Below, piece by piece: positions 7,394 through 16,159 of a DNA stretch of 64,000 nt (position 1 is the first letter of the stretch; every line of letters begins with the position of its first letter). Location of the stretch: positions 1 through 64,000 of the forward strand of contig NZ_WHNY01000066.1 in assembly GCF_013141695.1 (NCBI RefSeq). The letters run 5' to 3'. The notes beneath the pieces are model-generated. The model was not told the DNA's origin. It was given only the letters and a program-made list of their open reading frames with translations, and made no database searches. A program made the translations under genes and the position numbers. The DNA is from Paenibacillus plantarum. GTDB lineage: Bacteria > Bacillota > Bacilli > Paenibacillales > NBRC-103111.

Positions 7394-8863
7394 TTAACCC
7401 CTCGTCATCCGATTGAGATCGGAAGTGAGCTTGTCGAGCTGAAGGAAGCTCTCCAGAATATCGCTAATTCGGCTATCCTGTGTCGTCATACTTGCGGACA
7501 TTTCTTGGATGGACGCCATGTTTTCTTCGGTAATACCTGCAATCGTGACGATCTGGTCCGTAATTCGCGTGTACTGTTGGTGAAGATTTTCCGCGGATTG
7601 TTCCACGTTAGCAGATTGACTTTCCAAGTGACCCGCATCGGTCGCCAGTGCATGCATGACTTGTACGACTTTCTGCGCGGCATCACTGCCATTCGCTACG
7701 GATTGCTGCCCTTGTAAGACTTGCGCCGCGGCTAGCGTTGTTTTCGAGCGAATATCCTCGAGAATCTGCTCGATCTGCTCGGTAGATTGCTGCGAGGTTT
7801 CGGCTAATTTACGAATCTCGTGTGAAACAACGCCGAATCCTCGACCGTGCTCGCCTGCACGTGCAGCTTCTATGGCTGCGTTCAGTGCAAGCAAATTCGT
7901 CTGCGTCGAAATATGCTTGATCGTTGCAACAATATCACTGATCCGCGAGTTCTGACTGTCGAGATCGTTCATCAACTGAACGGAAGAATCCATGGTCTCG
8001 TGGGCACTTTTCATTTGCATCTCTAAGGACTCTGCTTCTTCACTCCCCACCTGGGTCAGTTGGGCAGAGCTTACGGAGAGATCTCTCATTTCAGCTGATC
8101 GGTCAGCCAAGGAGGTGACAGATTGCTCGATATGTCGAATGGATTCGCTAATATCACTAATGCTGGACGTTTGCGTTTCGGTGCTTGCGGTAATTTCCCC
8201 GAAGGCTAAGGTGACTTCTCTAGAAATAGAGCCCGTTGCTGTCGCATTCTGTCTCAGATTCGAGCTGAACTGAGTAAGTGAGACTAGAGAAGAGGAGACA
8301 AGATTAACCAAATCGACGGATTTGTTTTTCTCCAGAACGGCCTGTTCCCGCTCAGAGAAGATATCTTTTTGCAATTTCTCGCTGAATTTCGTAGATACGA
8401 ATAAAGGCACAGCGATTAACGCAAGGTACATGTACATATTTACCATATCGTTGTCACCGAAAATCTCGGTTTTATAGGGGCTTATGAAGAAGTAGGCTGT
8501 TAGAACAACACCCAAGAAGCTGGAGAATGCAATAGCACGCGAGCTGCCATACAACGTCATAATGGCTAGATTCACGTAGACAAGGAGATAGGTTGTGAAG
8601 ATGGGACCTGTCAATATGAGTAACCATGTCAGTAGGGTGATGATGGCGGATATAATATACATGATGTAGGTGGTAAGCCAACGTTTGTAGGTAAGAACGG
8701 TTGCCAATCCGCTAGTCAATGTGCCGACGACGAGTAGGACGATAATCGAATCCATACCTGCAGCAGTCAGAAAATCGACGGCTATGCCAAGGGCCAGCAT
8801 TCCCCAAATAATATTCACAAGCAGTTTGTTGCGGCGATGCAATGTCTCCATATAATTCATCAT
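7394..8863 (-). CDS. Methyl-accepting chemotaxis protein with multi-pass membrane sensor
   Basis: 489 residues. Residues 15-165 hold about six hydrophobic segments with almost no extracellular loop, so the sensor is in the membrane rather than periplasmic. The rest is a cytoplasmic coiled coil with the conserved hairpin tip TNLLALNAAIEAARAGEHG and GFGVVSHEIRKLAE, which bind CheA/CheW. No HAMP domain is obvious. Two ATGs (8863, 8860) follow AAGGTGG; either may be used. It is monocistronic with its own terminator. The signal sensed is unknown. Confidence 0.9.
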   Translation of the reverse strand: MMNYMETLHRRNKLLVNIIWGMLALGIAVDFLTAAGMDSIIVLLVVGTLTSGLATVLTYKRWLTTYIMYIISAIITLLTWLLILTGPIFTTYLLVYVNLAIMTLYGSSRAIAFSSFLGVVLTAYFFISPYKTEIFGDNDMVNMYMYLALIAVPLFVSTKFSEKLQKDIFSEREQAVLEKNKSVDLVNLVSSSLVSLTQFSSNLRQNATATGSISREVTLAFGEITASTETQTSSISDISESIRHIEQSVTSLADRSAEMRDLSVSSAQLTQVGSEEAESLEMQMKSAHETMDSSVQLMNDLDSQNSRISDIVATIKHISTQTNLLALNAAIEAARAGEHGRGFGVVSHEIRKLAETSQQSTEQIEQILEDIRSKTTLAAAQVLQGQQSVANGSDAAQKVVQVMHALATDAGHLESQSANVEQSAENLHQQYTRITDQIVTIAGITEENMASIQEMSASMTTQDSRISDILESFLQLDKLTSDLNRMTRG

Positions 8864-8940
8864 CCGTCCACCTTTTCCGTATAGTGTTACGTTAAGATGA
8901 TAACATGAAACGACAAATTTTTACATGAATTAAACGAGTA

Positions 8941-9504
8941 CTAATCCAACGCTTCCCGCCATTGGCTTAGCAGCTTTTCATGCTGTTGCGCAGCCAGATC
9001 AAAGCGGTACGCAGCAAGGAGATTCTCCAACTTTACTGGCGTGAGTAACGGATTCACAGGGATATCTGGCGCTACAGGGAAAGAAAATGCCGTGTTCATG
9101 TAATCGGTTTGAACCTCTTTGGAGAACATGAAATCAACAAGTTGTTTGGCTGCGTCAGGATTGTTGCCCCCCTTCAGGATGGAGATAGCACCAATCTCCC
9201 AGCCTGCTTGTGGTGGAATAAACGAGCTTATGTTATAGCCCGAGTTTTTGAAACGCAGCTGGTCGCTTAGGAAGGAGATTGCTGCTGCCACTTCGCCTTC
9301 AGCTAAATGCTGCGCGCTTGTGTTGCCGGCGAACGTCATGGAGGCGCTTTGCTTCTTCAACGCTTGCATGAGATCAATCGCTGCGCTATCCCCGCGCTGC
9401 TGAGCAACCGATGCGAGCAGCGTGTAGCCTGTCCCCGACGTCTCGGGGTCGGGAATCTCGATCTTGCCCTTGAGCTCAGGGCGCAGCAGATCCTCGTACC
9501 GCAC
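8941..9504 (-). pseudogene. Truncated ABC substrate-binding protein (iron/phosphonate type), N-terminal half missing
   Basis: The product from GTG 9504 (about 187 residues) begins in mid-domain with RYEDLLRPELKGKIEIPDP and continues with GTGYTLL, AAISFLSDQLRFKNSGYN and KQLVDFMFSKEVQ, the C-terminal lobe of family 1-like (Fbp/2-aminoethylphosphonate) binding proteins that normally have about 340 residues with a lipoprotein signal. No signal peptide or first lobe is encoded upstream; the frame meets a stop inside the palindromic element at 9534-9722. No permease or ATPase partner is adjacent. Insertion of the element with deletion of the gene's 5' half is the simplest reading. Confidence 0.7.
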
Positions 9505-9533
9505 GCCAGAGCTGCGGCGGGGTAGAGGCAGGG

Positions 9534-9722
9534 ATAGCGCCCAAAAAGGGCGCTATTGTAGTGCTCAGGGCCAAATAGCCGCAGGGTAGGGCCCTTTTTG
9601 GGTTTTACAGCCCCGCACGCCAGAGCTGCAGCGGGGTAGAGGCAGGGATAGCGCCCAAAAAGGGCGCTACAGTATTGCTCAGGGCCAAATAGCCGCAGGG
9701 TAAGGCCCTTTTTGGGTCTTAC
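9534..9722. repeat. Four-dyad intergenic element, family 3 (52-62-52 spacing)
   Basis: Four 23-bp dyads start at 9534, 9586, 9648 and 9700. Sites 1 and 3 are ATAGCGCCC-AAAAA-GGGCGCTAT/C; sites 2 and 4 are GTAdGGCCC-TTTTT-GGGTyTTAC. Spacers within pairs are nearly identical (CTCAGGGCCAAATAGCCGCA), so the element is also a tandem duplication of about 114 bp that reaches back to 9501. It accounts for the stretch 9505-9751. Geometry equals the other five elements in the window. Confidence 0.85.
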
Positions 9723-9751
9723 AGCAAAGAGGTATACGCAAAGAACACAAA

Positions 9752-9782
9752 GGAGCTAAACGCATCTAAGCCGCTTAGCTCC
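9752..9782 (-). terminator. Terminator of the histidine kinase gene
   Basis: GGAGCTAA / TTAGCTCC (9752-9759, 9775-9782) with a T-containing tail (TTTGTGTTCTTT) on the minus strand. Confidence 0.6.
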
Positions 9783-9804
9783 ATACTAACTGTCGAGAGT
9801 AACG

Positions 9805-11073
9805 CTAGGAAGGGAGCTGCACATAAAAAGACGTTGTCTCCTGCGGCACACTTTTTGCATGAATTTTGCCTTTATGCTGCTCAACGATGGACTTGGCTAT
9901 GGCTAATCCAAGCCCGTACCCGCCGTGCTTGCGTGAACGTGAGGGATCCGCACGGTAGAAGCGGTCGAAGATCCGCTCCACATGCTCAGGCGAGATGCCT
10001 TCACCCGTATTGGTCACGGTGAGTAGCGTATCGCTATGATGCTTCTTGAAGGTGAGCGAAATGGCTCCCTTCGGCGGCGTATATTTGATCGCATTGTCCA
10101 TAAGAATCATGACGACTTGCTTGATTTGCTCGCTGTTGCCGTACAGAGATAAGTCAGGCTGAATCTCGTAATCCAGCGTTATATCTTTTTCGAACACGAC
10201 GGCTTCCATCGTGAGAAGGACGCTTTCCACAGATTCACTCACGTTGAATTCACTGTACAAGATTCCGGCTCTTGTATCATCCATTTCCGTCAGATAGAGG
10301 AGATCGTTAGTGAGCGTCTTCATGCGTTCCGTTTCGGATTTGATGCGATACAGCCACTTCGATTGACTCTCAATCGTTTCATCACTGTTGCCCAAAAGCA
10401 CATCCGCATTGGTATTGATGACGGCTAATGGTGTTTTCAACTCGTGAGAAGCATCCGCGATGAATTGTTTCTGTTTCTGGAAGGCTTCACGTACTGGTGC
10501 GATGGAACGATTCGCAAAATAGCGGCTCGTAAAGAAGATGACAATCAGCATCACCAAGCCGACGAGTGTGAAGGTATAGACGAGATTCGTCAGAATGGTC
10601 TTCTGAGCTGTAACGTCGAGATAAACGACAATATATCCGGTGTCATTCTTTTGCACCATATACGCCCATTGATTGCCATCTAACGTGAACTGGCCGATAT
10701 CCGACCTGCCCAAGGAGGCTTCCTTAATGGCCGTTTCATAGAACGCCGTATCCATGTCAAAACGGGAGTTCGTCGCTGTAAGGTTCCACTGGGCATCGGC
10801 TTGCAGCATGAAGGAAACCGATCGCTCGGGTGGTGAATCATTGTAGCCCTGAGGTTCTTGCGGGTGATGCCCACCGTCAGGTCCAGGCTTCATATTTCCC
10901 TTTTTTCCGTCAGGCTTGAGATTGAAATTGGCTACACCATGCAGCTCCATATCGATGTCGGCTCGCACGTTCTGATAGGTGATGAAGTAAATCGTAGCGA
11001 AAGATATGAGCATGATGCAGGATATGATGACGAGATTCACGATAAGAAATCGATTGCGAAGCTTATTAAACAT
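9805..11073 (-). CDS. Sensor histidine kinase
   Basis: 422 residues. Membrane segment at about 10-32, an extracytoplasmic sensor rich in G, P, K and H (about 35-160, including KPGPDGGHHPQEP), a second membrane segment at 161-183, then a phosphoacceptor domain with ASHELKTPL (His 210) and an ATPase domain with NAIKYTP, FYRADPSRSRKHGG and GLGLAIAKSI. Its ATG overlaps the regulator's stop codon (TAATG). With the regulator it forms a two-component system divergent from the VTC operon; a shared promoter box suggests it controls that operon and the NAGPA/GT2 genes. The His/Gly/Pro-rich loop could bind a metal or cationic compound, which is inference. Confidence 0.92.
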   Translation of the reverse strand: MFNKLRNRFLIVNLVIISCIMLISFATIYFITYQNVRADIDMELHGVANFNLKPDGKKGNMKPGPDGGHHPQEPQGYNDSPPERSVSFMLQADAQWNLTATNSRFDMDTAFYETAIKEASLGRSDIGQFTLDGNQWAYMVQKNDTGYIVVYLDVTAQKTILTNLVYTFTLVGLVMLIVIFFTSRYFANRSIAPVREAFQKQKQFIADASHELKTPLAVINTNADVLLGNSDETIESQSKWLYRIKSETERMKTLTNDLLYLTEMDDTRAGILYSEFNVSESVESVLLTMEAVVFEKDITLDYEIQPDLSLYGNSEQIKQVVMILMDNAIKYTPPKGAISLTFKKHHSDTLLTVTNTGEGISPEHVERIFDRFYRADPSRSRKHGGYGLGLAIAKSIVEQHKGKIHAKSVPQETTSFYVQLPS

Positions 11074-11753
11074 TAGGAAGTCACCTCCTCCAGCACATAT
11101 CCAACGCCTCTAAGGGTCGAGATACGGACAGCCGCGTGTAAGAAAGTCAATTTTTTGCGTAAAAAAGAGATATAAACTTCCACGTTGTTATGCTCCACCT
11201 CAGAATCGAAGCCCCATAACTTCTCGATGATTTGTTCCTTCGATGTTACGGCCTGCTTTCTCGTCATTAACAGCTCCAGGAGCTCGCTCTCTTTTAAAAT
11301 CAGCTTCAATTCCTTCCCCTTGCAAGTCAGCTTGAGGTTTCCGGTATGCAATTCGATGTCTCCGAACTTCAAAGCATCCTCCGGCACGACCTCGCCCTTG
11401 CGTCTTAACGCCGCGCGTATCCGAGCTAACAGCTCCTCCGTTGAGAACGGTTTGGCCACATAGTCATCGGCGCCGTAATCCAATCCCGCTATTTTATCCG
11501 AAATTTCTCCCTTGGCCGTAAGTAGAATGACAGGTGTTGAAATCCCTTTGGCACGCAGTGTCTTAAGGATCGTGATCCCGTCCATCTCAGGCAGCATGAT
11601 ATCGAGCAATAGAAGATCATATATACCGCTTAACGCATTATCCAGCCCGGACTGTCCATCGTGAACAGCGTCAACGGAGTAATGGTGTTTTTTCAAAATT
11701 TGAGTTAAAGCTTCAGCTAAATGTACTTCATCTTCCACGATTAGAATTCTCAT
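11073..11753 (-). CDS. OmpR/PhoB-family response regulator
   Basis: 226 residues: receiver domain with acidic pocket E7-D8, phosphoacceptor D51 (LLLLDIMLPEMDG), T in VILLTAKG and K in VAKPFS; then a winged-helix DNA-binding domain from about 128 (LELLMTRKQAVTSKEQ, VYISFLRKKL, ISTLRGVGYVLE). OmpR-type dimers bind direct repeats spaced 10-11 bp, and such a repeat stands at this gene's own promoter and at two others in the window. ATG 11753 is about 50 bp from the -10 site. Confidence 0.93.
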   Translation of the reverse strand: MRILIVEDEVHLAEALTQILKKHHYSVDAVHDGQSGLDNALSGIYDLLLLDIMLPEMDGITILKTLRAKGISTPVILLTAKGEISDKIAGLDYGADDYVAKPFSTEELLARIRAALRRKGEVVPEDALKFGDIELHTGNLKLTCKGKELKLILKESELLELLMTRKQAVTSKEQIIEKLWGFDSEVEHNNVEVYISFLRKKLTFLHAAVRISTLRGVGYVLEEVTS

Positions 11754-11803
11754 GGGTCGTCTCCCCCTTAGTGCCTCAAGGTGCTTTCCACTGGCATGGC
11801 TTC

Positions 11804-11836
11804 ATTATAGGCCTGTGAACCTTTAATCAACCTTAA
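11804..11836 (-). promoter_or_regulatory. Response-regulator promoter with direct-repeat box
   Basis: On the minus strand TTAAGG (11836-11831) and TAAAGG (11825-11820) lie 11 bp apart, followed after 10 bp by a consensus -10 TATAAT (11809-11804). This is the same arrangement as at 2711-2742 and 11887-11919 and indicates autoregulation. Confidence 0.65.
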
Positions 11837-11886
11837 TAGTAGCACTCCATGTGCGGATTTACGAAAAAAACATAATTCACTTCGCA

Positions 11887-11919
11887 TTTAAGTTTCACTA
11901 AAGGTTCGAGGGCTAAGAT
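11887..11919 (+). promoter_or_regulatory. VTC-operon promoter with direct-repeat box
   Basis: TTAAGT (11888-11893) and TAAAGG (11899-11904), 11 bp apart, then 9 bp, then a -10-like TAAGAT (11914-11919). It faces away from the response-regulator promoter, so the 225-bp gap holds two divergent promoters with the same box. Confidence 0.6.
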
Positions 11920-11977
11920 ACAGTCATGAAGCAGCGAACAACACGCAGCAACATGAATAAGAAGGAGGCACATCACA

Positions 11978-12715
11978 ATGGCGATTGAAGTATTTAATCG
12001 GTATGAAAATAAGTATCTGATGGATACGAAAGCCTTTTACACGATCTATAATCGACTGCTCGAATATATGGAAATGGACGCCTACAACAAGAATGAACAA
12101 TTCTATTCGATCAGTAACATCTACTTCGATACCGAGCATGATTCATTAATTCGAAACTCACTGGCGAAGCCGAAATACCGAGAAAAACTGAGAATAAGAG
12201 CGTACGGAGTGCCAAACGCAGATGCGAAGGTGTACCTAGAGCTGAAGAAGAAGGTGTTCGGCCTGGTGAATAAAAGAAGAACAGCGTTGAAGCTGAATGA
12301 GTCGTATGACTTTGTTCGAACCAAGGTGGAGCCTGAATTGCAGCCATATATGAACAAGCAAGTGATCCAAGAGATTAAATATTTCTTAGGCCGATATGAT
12401 CTGGAGCCGAAGGTATATCTAGCGTATGACCGGATTGCGATGTTTTGCAAAAATAACCGAGATTTGCGGATCACCTTTGACACGAATATCCGTTCTAGAC
12501 GGTATGATCTTAAGCTCGAAAGTGGCGATCATGGGGAGCAGTTGATGGGCCGCGGGCAATGGCTTATGGAAGTGAAGGCGGAGAAAACGATTCCCCTCTG
12601 GTTGTCGAAGATGCTATCGGAGCACGACATGTTTCGAACAAGCTTCTCGAAGTACGGCAACGAATATAAGAAAAAGCGACATGAACAACTAACGGGGGAG
12701 AGGATTCAACTATGA
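11978..12715 (+). CDS. VTC-domain (polyphosphate polymerase-like) protein
   Basis: 245 residues forming a CYTH-like tunnel domain of the VTC family: RYENKYLMD at the N-terminus, FYSISNIYFDTEH, YREKLRIRAYG, YLELKKKVFG, VYLAYDR and WLMEVKAEKTIPLW, with the alternating basic and acidic residues that bind triphosphate and metal. In yeast Vtc4 this fold makes polyphosphate; in bacteria it sits beside DUF4956 and surface proteins and its activity is not established. ATG 11978 follows AGAAGGAGG. The stop overlaps the next gene's ATG by 4 bp, so the two are coupled. Confidence 0.88.
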   Translation: MAIEVFNRYENKYLMDTKAFYTIYNRLLEYMEMDAYNKNEQFYSISNIYFDTEHDSLIRNSLAKPKYREKLRIRAYGVPNADAKVYLELKKKVFGLVNKRRTALKLNESYDFVRTKVEPELQPYMNKQVIQEIKYFLGRYDLEPKVYLAYDRIAMFCKNNRDLRITFDTNIRSRRYDLKLESGDHGEQLMGRGQWLMEVKAEKTIPLWLSKMLSEHDMFRTSFSKYGNEYKKKRHEQLTGERIQL

Positions 12716-13392
12716 TCGATTCGATTTTTGCACAAGTCACAGCAGGCACAGAATTAACGCTCATAAATGCTTTATTAACTATAATTACAGCTATCGTTCT
12801 AGGTGCCATGATTAGCTTCACGTACATGAAAACACAAACCAACTATACACAAAGCTTCACGTTAACCATGATTGTTCTGCCCGTCATCGTAGCCATTATT
12901 ATTCTATTAATCGGCAGCAACATCGCTAGAGCGTTCAGCCTTGCAGGGGCATTCTCCATCATTCGATTCCGAAGCGCTCCTGGAGATCCGAAGGATATTG
13001 CCTTCGTCTTGTTCACCATGGCGGCAGGTCTTGCTTGTGGGGTTGGTTCGTTTGGTTATGCGGTACTTTTCACACTTGTACTTTGTGTCTTGATGTTCGT
13101 CTTGAAAGTTACCAATTTTGGCGCTAAGAAGGCAGCTCAGAAGTTATTGAAAGTGACGATTCCCGAGAGTCTGGGATATGAAGAAGCGTTTGATGAAGTG
13201 TTCAAGATGTTCGACATTGCCTATGAGTTGAAAAAGGTACGCACAACTGAGTTAGGCAGCTTGTATGAGTTAGTTTACGTCGTGACGATTGACCATTTGA
13301 CGAGTCAGAAAGAATTCCTAGACGCCATTAGATGCAGAAATGGGAACTTAGATATCACATTAACGATGGGCCCTACAGCGGCCGAATTTTAA
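12712..13392 (+). CDS. DUF4956 integral membrane protein
   Basis: 226 residues. About four hydrophobic helices within residues 15-145 contain the family signature AGAFSIIRFRSAPGDPKDIAFVLF, followed by a soluble C-terminal domain (150-226) with an alpha/beta pattern. DUF4956 genes commonly follow VTC-domain genes; a role as membrane partner that exports or positions the VTC product is plausible but unproven. Starts by ATG in the overlap with the VTC gene. Confidence 0.85.
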   Translation: MIDSIFAQVTAGTELTLINALLTIITAIVLGAMISFTYMKTQTNYTQSFTLTMIVLPVIVAIIILLIGSNIARAFSLAGAFSIIRFRSAPGDPKDIAFVLFTMAAGLACGVGSFGYAVLFTLVLCVLMFVLKVTNFGAKKAAQKLLKVTIPESLGYEEAFDEVFKMFDIAYELKKVRTTELGSLYELVYVVTIDHLTSQKEFLDAIRCRNGNLDITLTMGPTAAEF

Positions 13393-13422
13393 ACTATTTT
13401 ACAAACAGAGAGGAAGATTTCT

Positions 13423-15240
13423 ATGAAAAAACCGTTAAATATGAAAGGCGCAGGTGTCCTATTAGTATGCGCTGTTGTGTTAGCAGCATGCAATGAAACG
13501 ACTGAGATCGCTTCGACGACACCGGAGGCTACATCAACTGCAACAACGACGGGAACGACTACGGCTGCTGCAAGTGGAAAAGCAGTGACCACGGATGTCA
13601 TCCAGAAGGTGGAGTATGCGGCGGATGATGCCTTCACAGATTGGGCTTCTGCGAATCCGACGAAGATCTCGTTGACGGGTTCGAGTGCAACAATCGAGGG
13701 TGAGGGCGCAGCAGCGAAGGGCGGTAAGATTGCGATTACGAAGGCTGGCACGTATGTCGTGAGCGGAAAATTGACAGATGGTCAAATAACGGTGAATGTG
13801 AAGGATAAGGGCGTAGTTCGTTTAGTTTTAAACGGCGTGGAGATTTCGAACAGCACGTCTTCCGCGATTTTCGTCGAAGAAGCGGGTAAGGCGATCATCT
13901 CCTTACAAGAAGGAACAGAGAACATCGTTTCGGATGGAACTAAGTATGTGTATCCGGATGCAACAACTGACGAGCCTAATTCGGCGATCTTCAGCAAAGA
14001 CGATCTGACGATTAATGGCACAGGGAAGCTTGTCGTCAAAGGGAACTACAACAACGGGATTACCAGCAAGGATAAGCTGAAAATCACGGGAGGCACACTG
14101 GATGTTAAAGCTGCTGATGATGGCGTGATGGGTCGCGACTTGGTCGCTGTCCAAGCCGGTACCTTGACCATCCAAGCGGGTGGACATGGCATCAAAACAA
14201 CGAACGATAAAGAGGGCTCGGAGGGTTACATCAGCCTTGCTGGTGGAACATTCACGATCAAATCCGGCGAGGATGCGCTGCACAGCAGCGGCGGTCTTGA
14301 TGTGAGTGGTGGGGATCTTCACATTAATGCTGGCGACGATGGCATTCACGCCGAAGTATCTATGGCTATCGCAGGTGGTACGATCGATATCACGCAAAGC
14401 AATGAAGGGATCGAGGCGCCTGCGGTTCTGATCTCGGGTGGTAAAACCAATGTCGTCTCTACGGACGACGGTGTGAACATCTCGAGCGGCAACGCTGAGT
14501 CCGCCGAGGGTGGCGGTGGCGCTCCGGGAGCGGCTGGCGGAGCTGGCACTGGCGGTCCTGGCGGTGCACCAGGAGGCGCACCAGGCGCATCCGGCGCGAA
14601 TTCGAGCAACATGCTGACGATTACCGGCGGCTTCCTATCCGTCGACTCGAAAGGCGACGGGCTGGACTCGAACGGCTCCATCACGATGAGCGGCGGTACG
14701 GTGGTGGTCAACGGGCCGATCGAGAACAACAACGGCTCCCTCGACTATGACGGCACGTTCGTCATGACCGGCGGCTTCCTTGTTGCCGCGGGAAGCTCCG
14801 GCATGGTGCAAGCTACGTCCGACAAGTCAACGCAAGCCGGCGTCCTGATGACGTACACCAAGACCCAGCAAGCGGGTGCGCTGGTTCATCTCGAAGATAG
14901 CGCAGGTAACAGCATTATCACCTTTGCGCCAGCGAAGAACTATCAGTCGGTGTTCGTTAGCTCACCGAACCTGAAGCAGGACGCTTCGTATACGCTTAGC
15001 ACGGGCGGATCTTCAACGGGCACGGCTACGAAAGGCCTGTTTGAAGGTGGCACCTACCAAGGCGGGACGAAAGTTGTCGACTTCAAGACAGCGACAATGA
15101 TCACCTGGTTGTCCGAAACGGGCGTAACCGAAGCTAGAAGCGGGATGATGGGTGGCCCTGGTGGCGGCAGACAAGGCGGAGGTGGCGGTGGCATGCCTCC
15201 CCAAGGTGGCGGACAGCGTCCACAACGAACTGCACAGTAA
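13423..15240 (+). CDS. Carbohydrate-binding beta-helix lipoprotein (Cthe_2159-like)
   Basis: 605 residues. Lipoprotein signal with lipobox LAAC (Cys 23) after a KGAGVLLVC core. The mature protein has a T/S-rich linker, then repeats of the type GGT-hydrophobic-GDDGIHAE / SGG, typical of the right-handed beta-helix of the Cthe_2159 family of cellulose/pectate-binding proteins. A Gly/Pro/Ala-rich insert lies near 365-395 and the C-terminus is Gly/Met/Pro/Gln-rich. It is anchored on the outer face of the membrane. Third gene of the VTC - DUF4956 operon (30-bp gap) and ended by a terminator, so all three probably serve one surface function. Confidence 0.85.
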   Translation: MKKPLNMKGAGVLLVCAVVLAACNETTEIASTTPEATSTATTTGTTTAAASGKAVTTDVIQKVEYAADDAFTDWASANPTKISLTGSSATIEGEGAAAKGGKIAITKAGTYVVSGKLTDGQITVNVKDKGVVRLVLNGVEISNSTSSAIFVEEAGKAIISLQEGTENIVSDGTKYVYPDATTDEPNSAIFSKDDLTINGTGKLVVKGNYNNGITSKDKLKITGGTLDVKAADDGVMGRDLVAVQAGTLTIQAGGHGIKTTNDKEGSEGYISLAGGTFTIKSGEDALHSSGGLDVSGGDLHINAGDDGIHAEVSMAIAGGTIDITQSNEGIEAPAVLISGGKTNVVSTDDGVNISSGNAESAEGGGGAPGAAGGAGTGGPGGAPGGAPGASGANSSNMLTITGGFLSVDSKGDGLDSNGSITMSGGTVVVNGPIENNNGSLDYDGTFVMTGGFLVAAGSSGMVQATSDKSTQAGVLMTYTKTQQAGALVHLEDSAGNSIITFAPAKNYQSVFVSSPNLKQDASYTLSTGGSSTGTATKGLFEGGTYQGGTKVVDFKTATMITWLSETGVTEARSGMMGGPGGGRQGGGGGGMPPQGGGQRPQRTAQ

Positions 15241-15267
15241 ATCGAACGAATAGGTATGTGAATGAGG

Positions 15268-15306
15268 CTGTCCTCACGTAGATCATCTGCGTGAGGACAG
15301 TTTTTG
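15268..15306 (+). terminator. Intrinsic terminator of the VTC operon
   Basis: 11-bp perfect stem CTGTCCTCACG / CGTGAGGACAG (15268-15278, 15290-15300) followed by TTTTT. Confidence 0.92.
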
Positions 15307-15368
15307 TCGTCAGTTAGGCGGTTAAATGTTTCACAGGATAAGGCAGCTATATGTTCGCCAGGTAGCAA

Positions 15369-15555
15369 ATAGATGGATTTTATCCAGTTATATTCCGGGA
15401 TTTTCCGATCAAATACAGAATAGATGGAGAACCTACAGTTAATTTTATACAGTTAGGCCAATTGGAACAAAAGGGGCTGTTTTACCTACATATTTTACAG
15501 TTAAATTGAATTTTCGCAGAAATTTCTCGTAAATAGCTGTACATTTTCCAGTTAA
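15369..15555. repeat. Four-dyad intergenic element, family 1, copy A (51-62-51)
   Basis: 23-bp sites start at 15369, 15420, 15482 and 15533; consensus TTAnnTG-N9-CAGnTAA (here ATAGATG...CAGTTAT, ATAGATG...CAGTTAA, TTACCTA...CAGTTAA, ATAGCTG...CAGTTAA). It occupies most of the 538-bp gap between the VTC operon and the GntR gene; nothing else is seen in 15556-15690. Confidence 0.85.
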
Positions 15556-15694
15556 TGCCCAACATAGTAGCTTGATTTAGGGAACGGGAGCGTGGTGACG
15601 CTATTGGCCAGCAGACGGGATCTCAGACGATGGTGGGGAATAGAGGAACACGTACTCAAACGCGTGTCTCTTTTGCCCTGTCGAGAAAAAGCCA

Positions 15695-15750
15695 TTGACA
15701 ATCCGTTAGGATACAAATATTCTTATAGTGCACTAGTTCAATAGTGCACT
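15695..15750 (+). promoter_or_regulatory. GntR/ABC operon promoter with two direct operator copies
   Basis: TTGACA (15695-15700), 17 bp, TATTCT (15718-15723). Just downstream the palindromic ATAGTGCACT occurs twice, at 15725-15734 and 15741-15750 (16 bp apart). This is a normal place for repression by the YtrA-type GntR protein encoded next. Confidence 0.75.
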
Positions 15751-15778
15751 GGTTTGCGGTGTAGAGGAGGGTAGGACG

Positions 15779-16156
15779 GTGCAACTTAATTTTAATAGCC
15801 CGAAACCGATTTATTTGCAGATGGTCGATGAGGTCAAGAAAGCATTGGCTAGGGGCGAGCTATCGCCAGGTGATAAAATTCCATCCCACAAGGAACGGGC
15901 ACAAATTTCACAAGTAAATCCCAACACGGTGATGAGAGCTTACCAAGAGATGGAGCGGGTGGGTTTGACGGAAACGTTACGAGGACAAGGTACTTTTATC
16001 AAGAATGATCCCGCGATGCTCCTATCGATTCGTTCCGAAATGGCGCAGGCTGCGGTGCATCAATTTATTGAAGAAATGCGCGGCCTAGGCATTGAACCGG
16101 ACGAAATGGCGCATATGCTTCGCGATACTTTACATATGGAACGCAAGGAGGGATAG
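15779..16156 (+). CDS. GntR-family regulator, YtrA subfamily
   Basis: 125 residues, the short length of the YtrA subgroup: winged helix at the N-terminus (PIYLQMVDEVKKALARGELSPG, VNPNTVMRAYQEMERVGL, GQGTFI) and only a short dimerisation tail (VHQFIEEMRGLGI). YtrA-type regulators repress adjacent ABC transporter operons that respond to cell-wall-active peptides. GTG 15779 follows GAGGAGGGTAGG. First gene of a six-gene plus-strand operon to 20590. Confidence 0.9.
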   Translation: MQLNFNSPKPIYLQMVDEVKKALARGELSPGDKIPSHKERAQISQVNPNTVMRAYQEMERVGLTETLRGQGTFIKNDPAMLLSIRSEMAQAAVHQFIEEMRGLGIEPDEMAHMLRDTLHMERKEG

Positions 16157-16159
16157 ACC

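Noticed and set aside
15310..15368. A fifth dyad before element A
   Set aside because: Sequences such as TTAAATG...CAGGATAA are present but neither spacing nor symmetry fits the strict pattern.
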